From NCBI GenBank assembly GCA_029821735.1, contig JALGSU010000004.1:124001-188000 (forward strand): 64,000 nt of DNA. Direction: 5' to 3'. This stretch comes from Candidatus Zipacnadia bacterium. GTDB taxonomy: Bacteria; Armatimonadota; Zipacnadia; Zipacnadales; UBA5352. Numbering within the stretch: position 1 is the stretch's first letter; the number at the start of each line of letters is the position of its first letter. Positions 24,359 to 32,132 of the stretch are shown piece by piece. The notes beneath the pieces are model-generated. The model searched no databases. It was not told the origin of the DNA and was given only the letters and a program-made list of their open reading frames with translations. Both the position numbers and the translations under genes were made by a program.

Positions 24359-25528
24359 ATGGCGATGCGGGCGGTATTGGTGATGGTGATCCTGGTGCTG
24401 GCCGCGTCGACGGTCACGTTTGCCCAAGGCGAAGGCGCCGAGACGGCGACCGGGGTGATCGTGGTCGCGCAGGTCATCTGGCCGGGCCAGGACCTGACGA
24501 ACGCGAGCTTCCGCGTCTTCTCTGACCCCGAACTGAAGAGTCTGGTGGACGTCTTCCCCTCCGGCGGTCCCGGTGGCGCGGGCGTAATGGCACTGCGCCC
24601 GGGCGAGTACTACATCATGGCTGTGGTGGACGTCGACGGCAGCGGGAAGCTGGATAAGGGCGACGGCGTCGCCTGGTATGGTGTCGAGGACCTGGCCCCG
24701 AGTTCGCGCCCCCAGAAGCTGGTCGTGGGCGATGAAGTTGCGACGGCGGTCGTGGTCCCGGTGCTGATGACGATCGGCGAGGATGGCCGGCTCACGCCGC
24801 TGCCCGACGCCCCGCCGGGGGATGGCGGCGTGTGCGGGAAGGTCACCGGCGCTGACGGCGTGGCGTCATTCGTGATGGCGTGGCAGGGCCCCGAAGCACG
24901 ACGCGGGTACGCGGCGCTTGTGGTTGGCGATGGCAGCTTCGAGATTGAGGCCGAGGCAGGGCAGTATGGCCTCTACTGGTATGGGAGCCGGGTGGACGCG
25001 CAGGGCCAAGCGCAGCCGCCCGCCTGGCGCACGCTTCGGTCGGCGACCGCCCAGCCAGTGGCGATCGCCGCTGACCAGGTGACTGACGTCGGCGAGTTGG
25101 CTGCCGAGCAGGCAACAACTGAGGTCCCTGAGGGGATGCCTGCGCTTGCGGTGGGTACCGTGATTGGCCCGAAAGTGCCGGAGGGCAGCAGCGTGTTTGT
25201 CCAACTATGCGCCGACGAGCGCATGACTGGTGTGGTGGCGGAGTTCAGGGCCAGCGAGAGCGGATTGTTCGTAGCGGCGATTGAGTCGGCGGTTTACTAC
25301 GCGCGCGCCGTTACCGGACAGGACGCAGCGCCGTCGCCGGGCGATCTGCTGGGGTTCTACGGCGTGGCCGACCTGCTGGGAGGCGAGCGTCCGCAAGCTC
25401 TGCAGCTAAGCAGCGGTGCAGTGCGGGCGGATGTAACGATAACGCTCACGGCGCGTCTGAATGATCAGATGGGGCTTGAGGTAATCAACGCAGCGGACGA
25501 TGCGGCAGGGACAGAAGCAGGAGAGTGA
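24359..25528 (+). CDS. Secreted protein of unknown function
   Basis: I do not recognise this 389-residue protein. It has a signal peptide (AVLVMVILVLAASTVTFAQ) and is rich in beta-strand motifs. Two or three repeats share a pattern in which a GEYYIMAVVDVDGSGKLDKGDG-type phrase is followed by a WYGVEDL or FYGVADL phrase (for example near 24600-24700 and 25290-25370). The wording recalls Ig-like or pre-albumin-like domains that carry calcium-like Asp-x-Asp-Gly loops. CGGAGG lies just before ATG 24359, one base after the preceding stop, and ddl follows directly. Cell-envelope association is an inference from context. Confidence 0.65.
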   Translation: MAMRAVLVMVILVLAASTVTFAQGEGAETATGVIVVAQVIWPGQDLTNASFRVFSDPELKSLVDVFPSGGPGGAGVMALRPGEYYIMAVVDVDGSGKLDKGDGVAWYGVEDLAPSSRPQKLVVGDEVATAVVVPVLMTIGEDGRLTPLPDAPPGDGGVCGKVTGADGVASFVMAWQGPEARRGYAALVVGDGSFEIEAEAGQYGLYWYGSRVDAQGQAQPPAWRTLRSATAQPVAIAADQVTDVGELAAEQATTEVPEGMPALAVGTVIGPKVPEGSSVFVQLCADERMTGVVAEFRASESGLFVAAIESAVYYARAVTGQDAAPSPGDLLGFYGVADLLGGERPQALQLSSGAVRADVTITLTARLNDQMGLEVINAADDAAGTEAGE

Positions 25529-25530
25529 CG

Positions 25531-26481
25531 ATGTCGGTTGAGATGCTCAGAGAAATGCGAATCGCCGTCCTGGCCGGTGGGCAGTCGGGCGAGCGAGAAG
25601 TCTCTCAGCGCACCGGCGCGGGAGTGCACGGTGCGCTGATTCGGCAGGGATTTGACGCTGTTGTGATCGACCCTCGGCCCGACCTGGTCACGCAACTGGC
25701 GGAGGTCGGCGGCGAGGTCGTCTACAACGCGCTGCATGGTGGCGCGGGTGAGAACGGCTCCATCCCGGGAGCGCTGGAAGTAGCGGGCATTCCCTACACC
25801 GGGTGCGGCGTGCTGGCCAGCGCGCTGACCATGGACAAGCGGCAGTGCAAACGGATCTTCACCGCGACAGGCATCCCCACGCCGCCCTACATCTGTTTTG
25901 ATGCACCCGCCGACGCCGATGAAGCCGCCAATCGGGCCATCGAAGCCTTTGGACTGCCCGCGGTGGTCAAACCCCTTGACGAGGGCTCCAGCCTCGGGGT
26001 GTCAATCCCCAAGACGCGCGAGGATCTCAGTGCGGCCATAGCCGAGTTGCTCGACGCGTATGGCTGCTGCATGGTTGACAAATTCATAGACGGCACTGAA
26101 GTGACGATCGGCGTGGTCGGTACGGGGCCGAAGACGACCGTGCTTCCCGTGCTTGAGCTCGTGCCCAAGAACGAGTTCTATGACTACGAGGCCAAGTACA
26201 CCAAAGGCTTGACTGAACTCATCGCACCGGCTCGCATCTCCGATGAGCTGACCCGCGCCAGCCAGGCGCTGGCTCTGGAAGCCCACCGCTCACTCGGCTG
26301 CGATGGCGTCAGCCGAGTTGACATGCACATAGATGGCGAGGGCAACTGCTGGGTGCACGAGATCAACTCGGTGCCGGGCATGACCGAGACTTCTGACCTG
26401 CCTGCCGCTGCTGCCGCCGCCGGGATGGGCTACGACGAACTCGTGCTGCTGATCCTCGAGAGCGCCGTCGCCCGGCTGTAG
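25531..26481 (+). CDS. ddl: D-alanine--D-alanine ligase
   Basis: The 316-residue ATP-grasp enzyme has the N-terminal RIAVLAGGQSGEREVS motif, LHGGAGENGSIPGALE, the TMDKRQCKRIF segment and the PAVVKPLDEGSSLGVS phosphate loop. It ends with EINSVPGMTETSDLPAAA, the D-Ala-D-Ala ligase metal-site motif. It makes the D-Ala-D-Ala dipeptide for peptidoglycan. ATG 25531 is preferred over GTG 25525, which overlaps the previous stop, because AGGAGA then lies six bases upstream. The window's lysA and D,D-carboxypeptidase act in the same pathway. Confidence 0.95.
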   Translation: MSVEMLREMRIAVLAGGQSGEREVSQRTGAGVHGALIRQGFDAVVIDPRPDLVTQLAEVGGEVVYNALHGGAGENGSIPGALEVAGIPYTGCGVLASALTMDKRQCKRIFTATGIPTPPYICFDAPADADEAANRAIEAFGLPAVVKPLDEGSSLGVSIPKTREDLSAAIAELLDAYGCCMVDKFIDGTEVTIGVVGTGPKTTVLPVLELVPKNEFYDYEAKYTKGLTELIAPARISDELTRASQALALEAHRSLGCDGVSRVDMHIDGEGNCWVHEINSVPGMTETSDLPAAAAAAGMGYDELVLLILESAVARL

Positions 26482-26527
26482 TGACCGGGGCGGGATCGCG
26501 GATCACTTCTGATGGAGCGCCGAATCA

Positions 26528-27322
26528 ATGCCAGAGATCATAGACGCGCACACGCACATCTTCCCCGAACAGGTCGTGGACCGCGCGGTCGAGGTGCTGC
26601 ACGATGCCTATGGCGCTGAGCCGGTGCGTCGGCCGGTGGCGCCTGAACTGCTGGCCGAGATGGCCGCGTCCGGCGTGGACCGTTCGGTGATAGCACCCAT
26701 CGCGACCAGGCCCGAGCAGGTCCGCTCCATCAACGATTTCGTGCTGGGCCTTGGTGATGAGCGGATCATCCCCTTTGGCACCGTGCATCCCTGGTTTGAG
26801 GGCATCGAGGACGAGCTGGCGCGCCTGCTGGCTGCGGGTGTGCGTGGCCTGAAGCTGCAGCCCTACTTCCAGGGCTACGATTTCGCGGACCAGCGCGCGC
26901 GTGACATGCTCGACCTGATCGGCGACCGGTTCGCTGTGCTGATGCATGGAGGCCAGGAAATAGTCGAGATCGACAATGTGATCCCTCACCCGTTGGCGCT
27001 GGCGAACCTGAATCGTGAGTTCCCGAAGCTGCGGATGGTCGTCGCGCATATGGGCGGCTACGAGATGTGGGAGGCAGTGCGGGAGCACCTCGTCGGCGAG
27101 GACGTGCACTTCGATCTGTCATATACATTCAACCGTGCGCCGGACGACGTAATCCGGCGCATATGCTCGGCTCACGGGTGGGAGCGCTGCATCTTCGGCA
27201 GCGATTTCCCGTGGCAGAGCCAGGCCGAGGCCCTCGAAGGGCTGATGCGGCTGGAGCTGAGTGACGCCACTCTCGAGGGCGTGCTGGCGGGGAACCTGAA
27301 GCGCTTGCTCGACATCAACTGA
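26528..27322 (+). CDS. Amidohydrolase-2 family metal-dependent hydrolase
   Basis: The 264-residue TIM-barrel protein starts with IIDAHTHIFPE (H-x-H metal pair). It continues with VRGLKLQPYFQGY, LMHGG, VVAHMGGYE and the FGSDFPW aspartate motif. This is the short amidohydrolase-2 form found in many uncharacterised hydrolases and decarboxylases. No signal peptide is visible. ATG 26528 follows GGAGCG. It lies 46 bases after ddl and 35 bases before the GDT1 homologue. The substrate is unknown. Confidence 0.82.
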   Translation: MPEIIDAHTHIFPEQVVDRAVEVLHDAYGAEPVRRPVAPELLAEMAASGVDRSVIAPIATRPEQVRSINDFVLGLGDERIIPFGTVHPWFEGIEDELARLLAAGVRGLKLQPYFQGYDFADQRARDMLDLIGDRFAVLMHGGQEIVEIDNVIPHPLALANLNREFPKLRMVVAHMGGYEMWEAVREHLVGEDVHFDLSYTFNRAPDDVIRRICSAHGWERCIFGSDFPWQSQAEALEGLMRLELSDATLEGVLAGNLKRLLDIN

Positions 27323-27357
27323 CGCGTACTGTCGCGGGGACAAAGGGAAGTGAAGAC

Positions 27358-27630
27358 GTGGACCTGAAGCCTCTCATTTCTACTTTTGCGCTCGTGTTCA
27401 TCGCCGAACTTGGCGACAAAACTCAACTCGCGGCAATGTGCCAGGCGGCGAAGTTTGGGAAGCCGTGGATGGTGTTCATCGGCGCGAGTCTGGCGCTGGT
27501 AGTCGTGAGTGGTATCGGGGTCGCGGTGGGCAACTGGGCGGGCGCTTGCTTCCCCGAACAGACCATCCGCTATGTCGCCGCCGGGCTCTTCATTGCGATG
27601 GGCATACTCATGCTGTTCAAGGTGATCTGA
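27358..27630 (+). CDS. Single-repeat TMEM165/GDT1 family transporter (UPF0016)
   Basis: This 90-residue protein has one E-x-G-D-K-T motif (Glu17 to Thr22, AELGDKTQL) and three hydrophobic segments. The GDT1 family exports or exchanges Mn2+ or Ca2+ and usually carries two such repeats in about 190 residues, one per half. Only one half is present and no partner gene is adjacent, so it would need to form a homodimer or pair with a distant gene. The start is GTG 27358 with GGGAAG upstream. A GNRA-looped hairpin follows at 27647. Confidence 0.82.
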   Translation: MDLKPLISTFALVFIAELGDKTQLAAMCQAAKFGKPWMVFIGASLALVVVSGIGVAVGNWAGACFPEQTIRYVAAGLFIAMGILMLFKVI

Positions 27631-27646
27631 CCTCCTGCGAAGTCGG

Positions 27647-27666
27647 CCGGGGGAGCGATCCCCCGG
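27647..27666. terminator. Hairpin between convergent genes
   Basis: CCGGGGGA and TCCCCCGG form an 8-bp perfect stem with a GCGA tetraloop, between the GDT1 stop (27630) and the sulfatase stop (27691). No T-run follows it on the plus strand. Confidence 0.6.
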
Positions 27667-27690
27667 TCGGTGTCATCTCCCCTCGACTGT

Positions 27691-29043
27691 CTATGGCGCC
27701 GGGTAGACGTCGACAACATCCTCAGGCGCACCGATCTCACCCAGGAAGCCCAGCAGCCGCTGATGGTACTCGGCCGCCGCCTTCGGCTTGTCCAGGGCCG
27801 CATTGGTCTCCTGATTTGGGTCCCCCTGCAGATCGAAGAGCACTGGCTCGTGCAGGTGACGTGGCCAGCACGCATAGCTGTAGCGATCGTCTGTGGCGTG
27901 CATCACGCCCTTGTTCCGAGCCGAGACCGCGAACTCACGGTGGTCATCTGCTTCACCACGCACAACCGGCGCGAAGGAGTTGCCGTGGAAGTCGGCCTCT
28001 TCGGCGGCGGGCACGCCCGCCAGGTCGAGGAGGGAAGGCAGCAGGTCCGGCGCCTGGACGATGGCCTCGGTTCGCCGGGCGTCGCAGCCGCCGGGCGGGC
28101 GCAAGATGAAGGGCACCTGGACCAGTGATTGGTACATCGGGAACTGCTGGCCGCCGGCGCTCTGGGGCTTGCCGATGAGGCCGCCATCTCCGGGGTAGTC
28201 GAAGTAATGGCCGTGGTCAGACAGGAAGAGCACGAGGGTGTCGTCGGCCAGGCCCACTTCGCCGACCTTGTCCATCAACAGGCCGAACCACTTGTCCACC
28301 ATGGTGACTTCCCCGCAGTAGCGGGCGCGAGTGTGGTGCAGCTCACGCTCCGACAGGAAGTCCTGCACCGCGTTCTCGGGGTAGTCGCAGTCCTCGTCCA
28401 GATCGTAGCCCGGGTCATACATGTCCACGTAGTACTGCGGCGGATCCCACGGCTCGTGCGGGTCGAAGAGATCGACCCACAGCAGGAAATCCTCGGCCAT
28501 GTAGTTGTGCTCGAGCCATTCCATGGCGTAGCTGATCGTGCCCGGCGCAAACCAGTCCGTCTCAACTCGCCGATGCGCGCGGTTGCGGACGATGTTCGGG
28601 TACCGATCTGGGTAGGGCTGGCGGATCTTGCTTGGGTCGCAGGGGAAGACGATGGGGATATCCGCGTCAGTGGTCCGCCGATCACCCTCCTGCCCGCGAT
28701 TCCACCACCAGCCGAGGAAGCCCCGATCGAAGTAGAACCCCTGCTTGAACATGTGATAGGTGTCGGCCACCAGCATCGTCACCCAGTCCTGAGCCCCGAA
28801 CATCTCGCTCATTACCGGAATGTCGCGATCAAGTGGCTGCCAGCCGTACCACGGGAAACCGTAGCGACCGGTGAAGGCGTCCGTGCGCATGGGTATGGTC
28901 GGGTGCGAGGACTGGAAGGCCATGTCGAAGACGATGGCCTCTTCGGCGAACTCGTCCAGCCTCGGCGTGCGACACCACTGACTTCCGTACACGCCCAGAT
29001 GGTCCTTGCGCAGGCTGTCGGACACGACGACGATGATGTTCAT
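27691..29043 (-). CDS. Sulfatase-fold hydrolase with Thr at the catalytic position
   Basis: The 450-residue protein has the alkaline phosphatase/sulfatase fold (PF00884): an N-terminal VVVSDSLRKDHLGVYG metal motif, LVLFLSDHGHYF, and a C-terminal RNKGVMHATDDRYSY region. The nucleophile motif reads TIPMRTDAFTGR, so Thr49 sits where sulfatases have the Cys or Ser that is converted to formylglycine. Thr is the nucleophile in phosphodiesterase and phosphatase relatives, so phosphoester hydrolysis is as likely as sulfatase activity. There is no signal peptide, and the product is cytoplasmic. The cupin gene lies upstream on the same strand, 18 bases away. Confidence 0.75.
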   Translation of the reverse strand: MNIIVVVSDSLRKDHLGVYGSQWCRTPRLDEFAEEAIVFDMAFQSSHPTIPMRTDAFTGRYGFPWYGWQPLDRDIPVMSEMFGAQDWVTMLVADTYHMFKQGFYFDRGFLGWWWNRGQEGDRRTTDADIPIVFPCDPSKIRQPYPDRYPNIVRNRAHRRVETDWFAPGTISYAMEWLEHNYMAEDFLLWVDLFDPHEPWDPPQYYVDMYDPGYDLDEDCDYPENAVQDFLSERELHHTRARYCGEVTMVDKWFGLLMDKVGEVGLADDTLVLFLSDHGHYFDYPGDGGLIGKPQSAGGQQFPMYQSLVQVPFILRPPGGCDARRTEAIVQAPDLLPSLLDLAGVPAAEEADFHGNSFAPVVRGEADDHREFAVSARNKGVMHATDDRYSYACWPRHLHEPVLFDLQGDPNQETNAALDKPKAAAEYHQRLLGFLGEIGAPEDVVDVYPAP

Positions 29044-29061
29044 CGGTGGCCTCCGTGGACT

Positions 29062-29415
29062 TTAGTGCTCCGTTGCAGGGCCGTTGGGCACCAGGCAGAG
29101 GAATACCAGCGGCTCATCGCCGACGCTGCGGAACTGGTGCAGCTCGTCGGGTGCGATCAGGATGGCCGTGTCCGGGCCGACGGTCACCGTCTCGTCGGCC
29201 AAAATGATCTCGGCCTGCCCGGCGAGGATGTAGGCCTCATGCTCCCACGGGTGCTGGTGCGACGGCGTGCAGCCGCCGGCTTCGACGACGAAGCGCCGCA
29301 TGGCGAACCCCGGCGCGCCGTGGCTCTCGTCAATCAGCCACTGGATAACGGCGCACTCGGTTCCGGGTGCGCTCACCGGGCTGGTCGGGAACTCGCGTGC
29401 GTTGATGAAATGCAT
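29062..29415 (-). CDS. Small cupin-domain protein
   Basis: The 117-residue single-domain cupin has the metal-binding motif HQHPWEHEAYIL and a second-motif histidine in APDELHQF. Such proteins bind a metal and act as small dioxygenases, isomerases or sensors. The ATG at 29415 is chosen because AAAGGGG lies upstream and the family N-terminus begins there; the longer frame has no support. It is translated just ahead of the sulfatase-fold gene and is probably co-transcribed with it. Confidence 0.75.
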   Translation of the reverse strand: MHFINAREFPTSPVSAPGTECAVIQWLIDESHGAPGFAMRRFVVEAGGCTPSHQHPWEHEAYILAGQAEIILADETVTVGPDTAILIAPDELHQFRSVGDEPLVFLCLVPNGPATEH

Positions 29416-29559
29416 GGCTCGTATCCCCTTTCTTGTCGGTCGGCGACGTATTCTTCTGCGCGCCGGGGCGCAGACCTCGTTGGCTTGCAGGTTCGGCGCC
29501 AACCCGGGGGGAAGCTGGCATAGTCGGTGAGCAAGCGACGGAAGGGACGGGGTCGGCAG

Positions 29560-30558
29560 ATGCCAGAGGACCTGACGCCGCGCGAGAAGATGATCATGGC
29601 GCTTGAGGGTGGGACGCCGCCAGGATTACCGCCGCACTTCGAGCTGGTCTTCAAGCGCTGCGAGGAGTTCGCCGGCCGCAAGAGGCTTGAGCCCGCCGAT
29701 CTGGCGGGCACGGACGGCGACGAGCGCCAGCGACTGCTGCGCGACAACGCGAAGATGTGGGCTCGGGTCTACGAGCGGCTTGACTGGGCGGTATGCACCG
29801 GCTTCCACGGTCTGGACCTGGCCGACCAGGCGCGGTCCTTCAGCTACATCCGCGGAGCCATCGGCGACCGGATCATGCTGGCGGGGTTTGCCGATGGCAC
29901 CTACCACATGCCCAATGGCACGAACATGATGGACATGGTCGCCGACATGTTCGACCGCCGCGACGAACTGATGATCCAGCACGAGGAGACGCTACGCAAA
30001 GGCATGGAGACCGTCGACCGCTTCGCCGACATGGGCGCCGAGGTCATCCTCATGTGCACCGATTACTGTTTCAACGATGGACCGTGGCTGTCGCCGGACA
30101 TGTTTGCCGAGCATGTCACTCCCTACCTGGCGCGCCTGGTTGAGCACATCCACGAGCGCGACATGTACGCGATCAAGCACACTGACGGTGACATCATGCC
30201 CATCCTCGACCAGCTCGTCTCGACCGGTATCGACGCTCTGCACTCGCTGGATCCGATGGCGGGTGTGGACATCGCGGAGGTCCGTCGGCTGGTGGGGCCG
30301 GAGTTGTGCCTGTGCGGGAACGTGGACTGTTCGCTGGTGCATGCGGGCACTCCCGAGGAGACGTATGACAGCGCAATCTACTGCCTGACGCATGGTGGCG
30401 TGGACAACGGAGCATATGCGTTCTGCACCAGCAACTGCATCTTCGAGGGCGTGCCCCTGGAGAACTATTTCGCGATGCTGCAGGCACGCGAGGACTTCGG
30501 CGGCCCGGGAGAGAGCCATGAATTGCCCGTGGAGCCGCGGACGTATGTGGCGAGGTAG
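29560..30558 (+). CDS. Uroporphyrinogen-decarboxylase-family protein
   Basis: The product of about 332 residues has the TPREKMIMALEGG opening of UROD-fold proteins and the LFEGVPL- and GNVDCSLVHAGTPEE-like segments. The central motif reads IKHTDGDIMP in place of the H-x-C-G zinc site of the 4398 paralogue, so the zinc-thiol chemistry of methyltransferases may be absent. CSLV at the end of the barrel still holds a cysteine. The N-terminus has ATG 29560 or GTG 29527; the upstream extension is basic and less likely. It is divergent from the cupin with 144 bases between them and probably catabolic. Confidence 0.75.
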   Translation: MPEDLTPREKMIMALEGGTPPGLPPHFELVFKRCEEFAGRKRLEPADLAGTDGDERQRLLRDNAKMWARVYERLDWAVCTGFHGLDLADQARSFSYIRGAIGDRIMLAGFADGTYHMPNGTNMMDMVADMFDRRDELMIQHEETLRKGMETVDRFADMGAEVILMCTDYCFNDGPWLSPDMFAEHVTPYLARLVEHIHERDMYAIKHTDGDIMPILDQLVSTGIDALHSLDPMAGVDIAEVRRLVGPELCLCGNVDCSLVHAGTPEETYDSAIYCLTHGGVDNGAYAFCTSNCIFEGVPLENYFAMLQAREDFGGPGESHELPVEPRTYVAR

Positions 30559-30604
30559 CGCCTGGGGGCTGCTGGCTGGAGAATGACGGAAGTTGACGTA
30601 GCGG

Positions 30605-30627
30605 GCCGGAGGCAACGCGCCTCCGGC
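30605..30627 (+). terminator. Hairpin after the UROD-family gene
   Basis: GCCGGAGGC and GCCTCCGGC form a 9-bp perfect stem around AACGC, 46 bases after the stop at 30558. It has no T-run downstream. Confidence 0.5.
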
Positions 30628-30725
30628 TCGCGCAGTTCTGCTCGGCAGCGAAGGGAATCGCCAGGCGTCGCAGAAGTTGACCGGGTCTGATCACGTTCTT
30701 CATGCAGAGAGAGGGGACGTTCGCG

Positions 30726-32054
30726 ATGGCCGAGAGCCGCCCAAATATCATCGTGATCTACACCGACGACCAAGGCTACGGGGACCTGTCGTGCATGGGG
30801 GACACCCATGTGCGCACGCCGCACCTCGACGCGCTTGCCGACTCGGGTGTGCGCTTCACCGACTGGTACTCCAACTGCCCGGTATGTTCGGGGTCGCGTG
30901 CGTCGCTGATGACCGGCCAATACTGCCAGCGGGCAGGTGTGACCGGCGTGCTGGGGGGGACCCGCGATACCGAGGGCCTGCCTGATGGCAAGCCGACCAT
31001 CGCCAGCGCCCTGAAGACCGAGGGCTACAGGACGGCACTGTTTGGCAAGTGGCACCTGGGTCTGACCGAGCGCAGCCAGCCACACAACTTTGGCTTCGAC
31101 GAGTGGTTCGGCTTCCTCGCGGGCTGCATCGACTACTACTCACACCTGTTCTACTACCAGCAGGGCAATGGCGTCGACCCCATGCACGATCTGTGGGAGA
31201 ACGGCGACGAGACCTGGCGCAACGGTGAGTACATGACCGAGATGATCACCGATCGGTCGGTGAACTTCATCCAGGAGGCGGCGACCGAGAGCGATCCGTT
31301 CTTCCTCTACACAGCCTACAACGCTCCGCACTATCCCATGCACGCGCCGGACAAGTATGTGAAGCGCTTCGACCATCTGCCCTGGGACAAAGCGATCATG
31401 GCGGCGATGATTTCGGCGGTGGATGACGGTGTGGGGGAGATCGTGGCCGAACTTGAGCGCAACGACATTCGCGACAACACGCTGATCGTCTTCTCGGCTG
31501 ACAATGGGCCATCGCGCGAGACTCGCAACTGGATGGACGGGACGAAGGATCCCTACTACGGCGGCACCACGGGCGGCTTCAAAGGCCACAAGGGCACTAC
31601 CTGGGAGGGTGGAGTGCGCGAGCCGGCCATCATGAGCTGGCCCGAGCGCATCGAAACCCGACAGGTGTGCAACCAGGTCGGGATGATGATGGACGTCTTC
31701 CCGACGGTGGTCAATGCTGCCGGCGGCGACGCGGGCAGCTATGACATCGACGGGTTGGATGTGCTGCCCATGGCCGCCGAGGGCGCTGAGAGCCCGCACG
31801 ATGAGGTGTGCTGGAACTTCCGAGGCCAGCGGGCTATCCGGCGGGGTGACTGGAAGCTGGTGCTGGACGGGACCCTCCGCGACAGCGACGAGAAGCCGCC
31901 CACGCCGTTCCTGTCGAACCTGGCCGATGACCCGTCTGAGCAGACGAACCTGGCGCAGGAATATCCGGAGATGCTCGAAGGGCTGACCGACTTCGTGGAG
32001 GATTGGGCCACCGGTCAGCAGCAGTGGTATGACGAGCACGGATACTGGGGGTAG
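30726..32054 (+). CDS. Arylsulfatase-family enzyme with C-x-G-x-R motif
   Basis: The 442-residue protein has the sulfatase N-terminal TDDQGYGD metal motif (Asp14, Asp15), the nucleophile motif CSGSRASLMTG (Cys54-Arg58), KWHLG, and NGPSRET for the fourth metal ligand. The usual Pro or Ala two residues after the cysteine is replaced by Gly. Formylglycine generation would still start from Cys54. No signal peptide is visible, so it is likely cytoplasmic or exported without one. ATG 30726 is preferred over ATG 30702 because the family motif begins there and AGGGG lies upstream. The likely substrate is a sulfated sugar or aryl sulfate. Confidence 0.82.
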   Translation: MAESRPNIIVIYTDDQGYGDLSCMGDTHVRTPHLDALADSGVRFTDWYSNCPVCSGSRASLMTGQYCQRAGVTGVLGGTRDTEGLPDGKPTIASALKTEGYRTALFGKWHLGLTERSQPHNFGFDEWFGFLAGCIDYYSHLFYYQQGNGVDPMHDLWENGDETWRNGEYMTEMITDRSVNFIQEAATESDPFFLYTAYNAPHYPMHAPDKYVKRFDHLPWDKAIMAAMISAVDDGVGEIVAELERNDIRDNTLIVFSADNGPSRETRNWMDGTKDPYYGGTTGGFKGHKGTTWEGGVREPAIMSWPERIETRQVCNQVGMMMDVFPTVVNAAGGDAGSYDIDGLDVLPMAAEGAESPHDEVCWNFRGQRAIRRGDWKLVLDGTLRDSDEKPPTPFLSNLADDPSEQTNLAQEYPEMLEGLTDFVEDWATGQQQWYDEHGYWG

Positions 32055-32132
32055 GGTCGCAGGCGGCGAAAGACAACAGCGACGGTGTGCGGCGTGATCC
32101 GCAGACAGGTAGAGATGGGGAGGTAGTGGGCG

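Noticed and set aside
28129-29523. 464-residue plus-strand reading frame over the sulfatase and cupin genes
   Set aside because: Both minus-strand genes have good ribosome binding sites and family motifs; this frame is a GC shadow.
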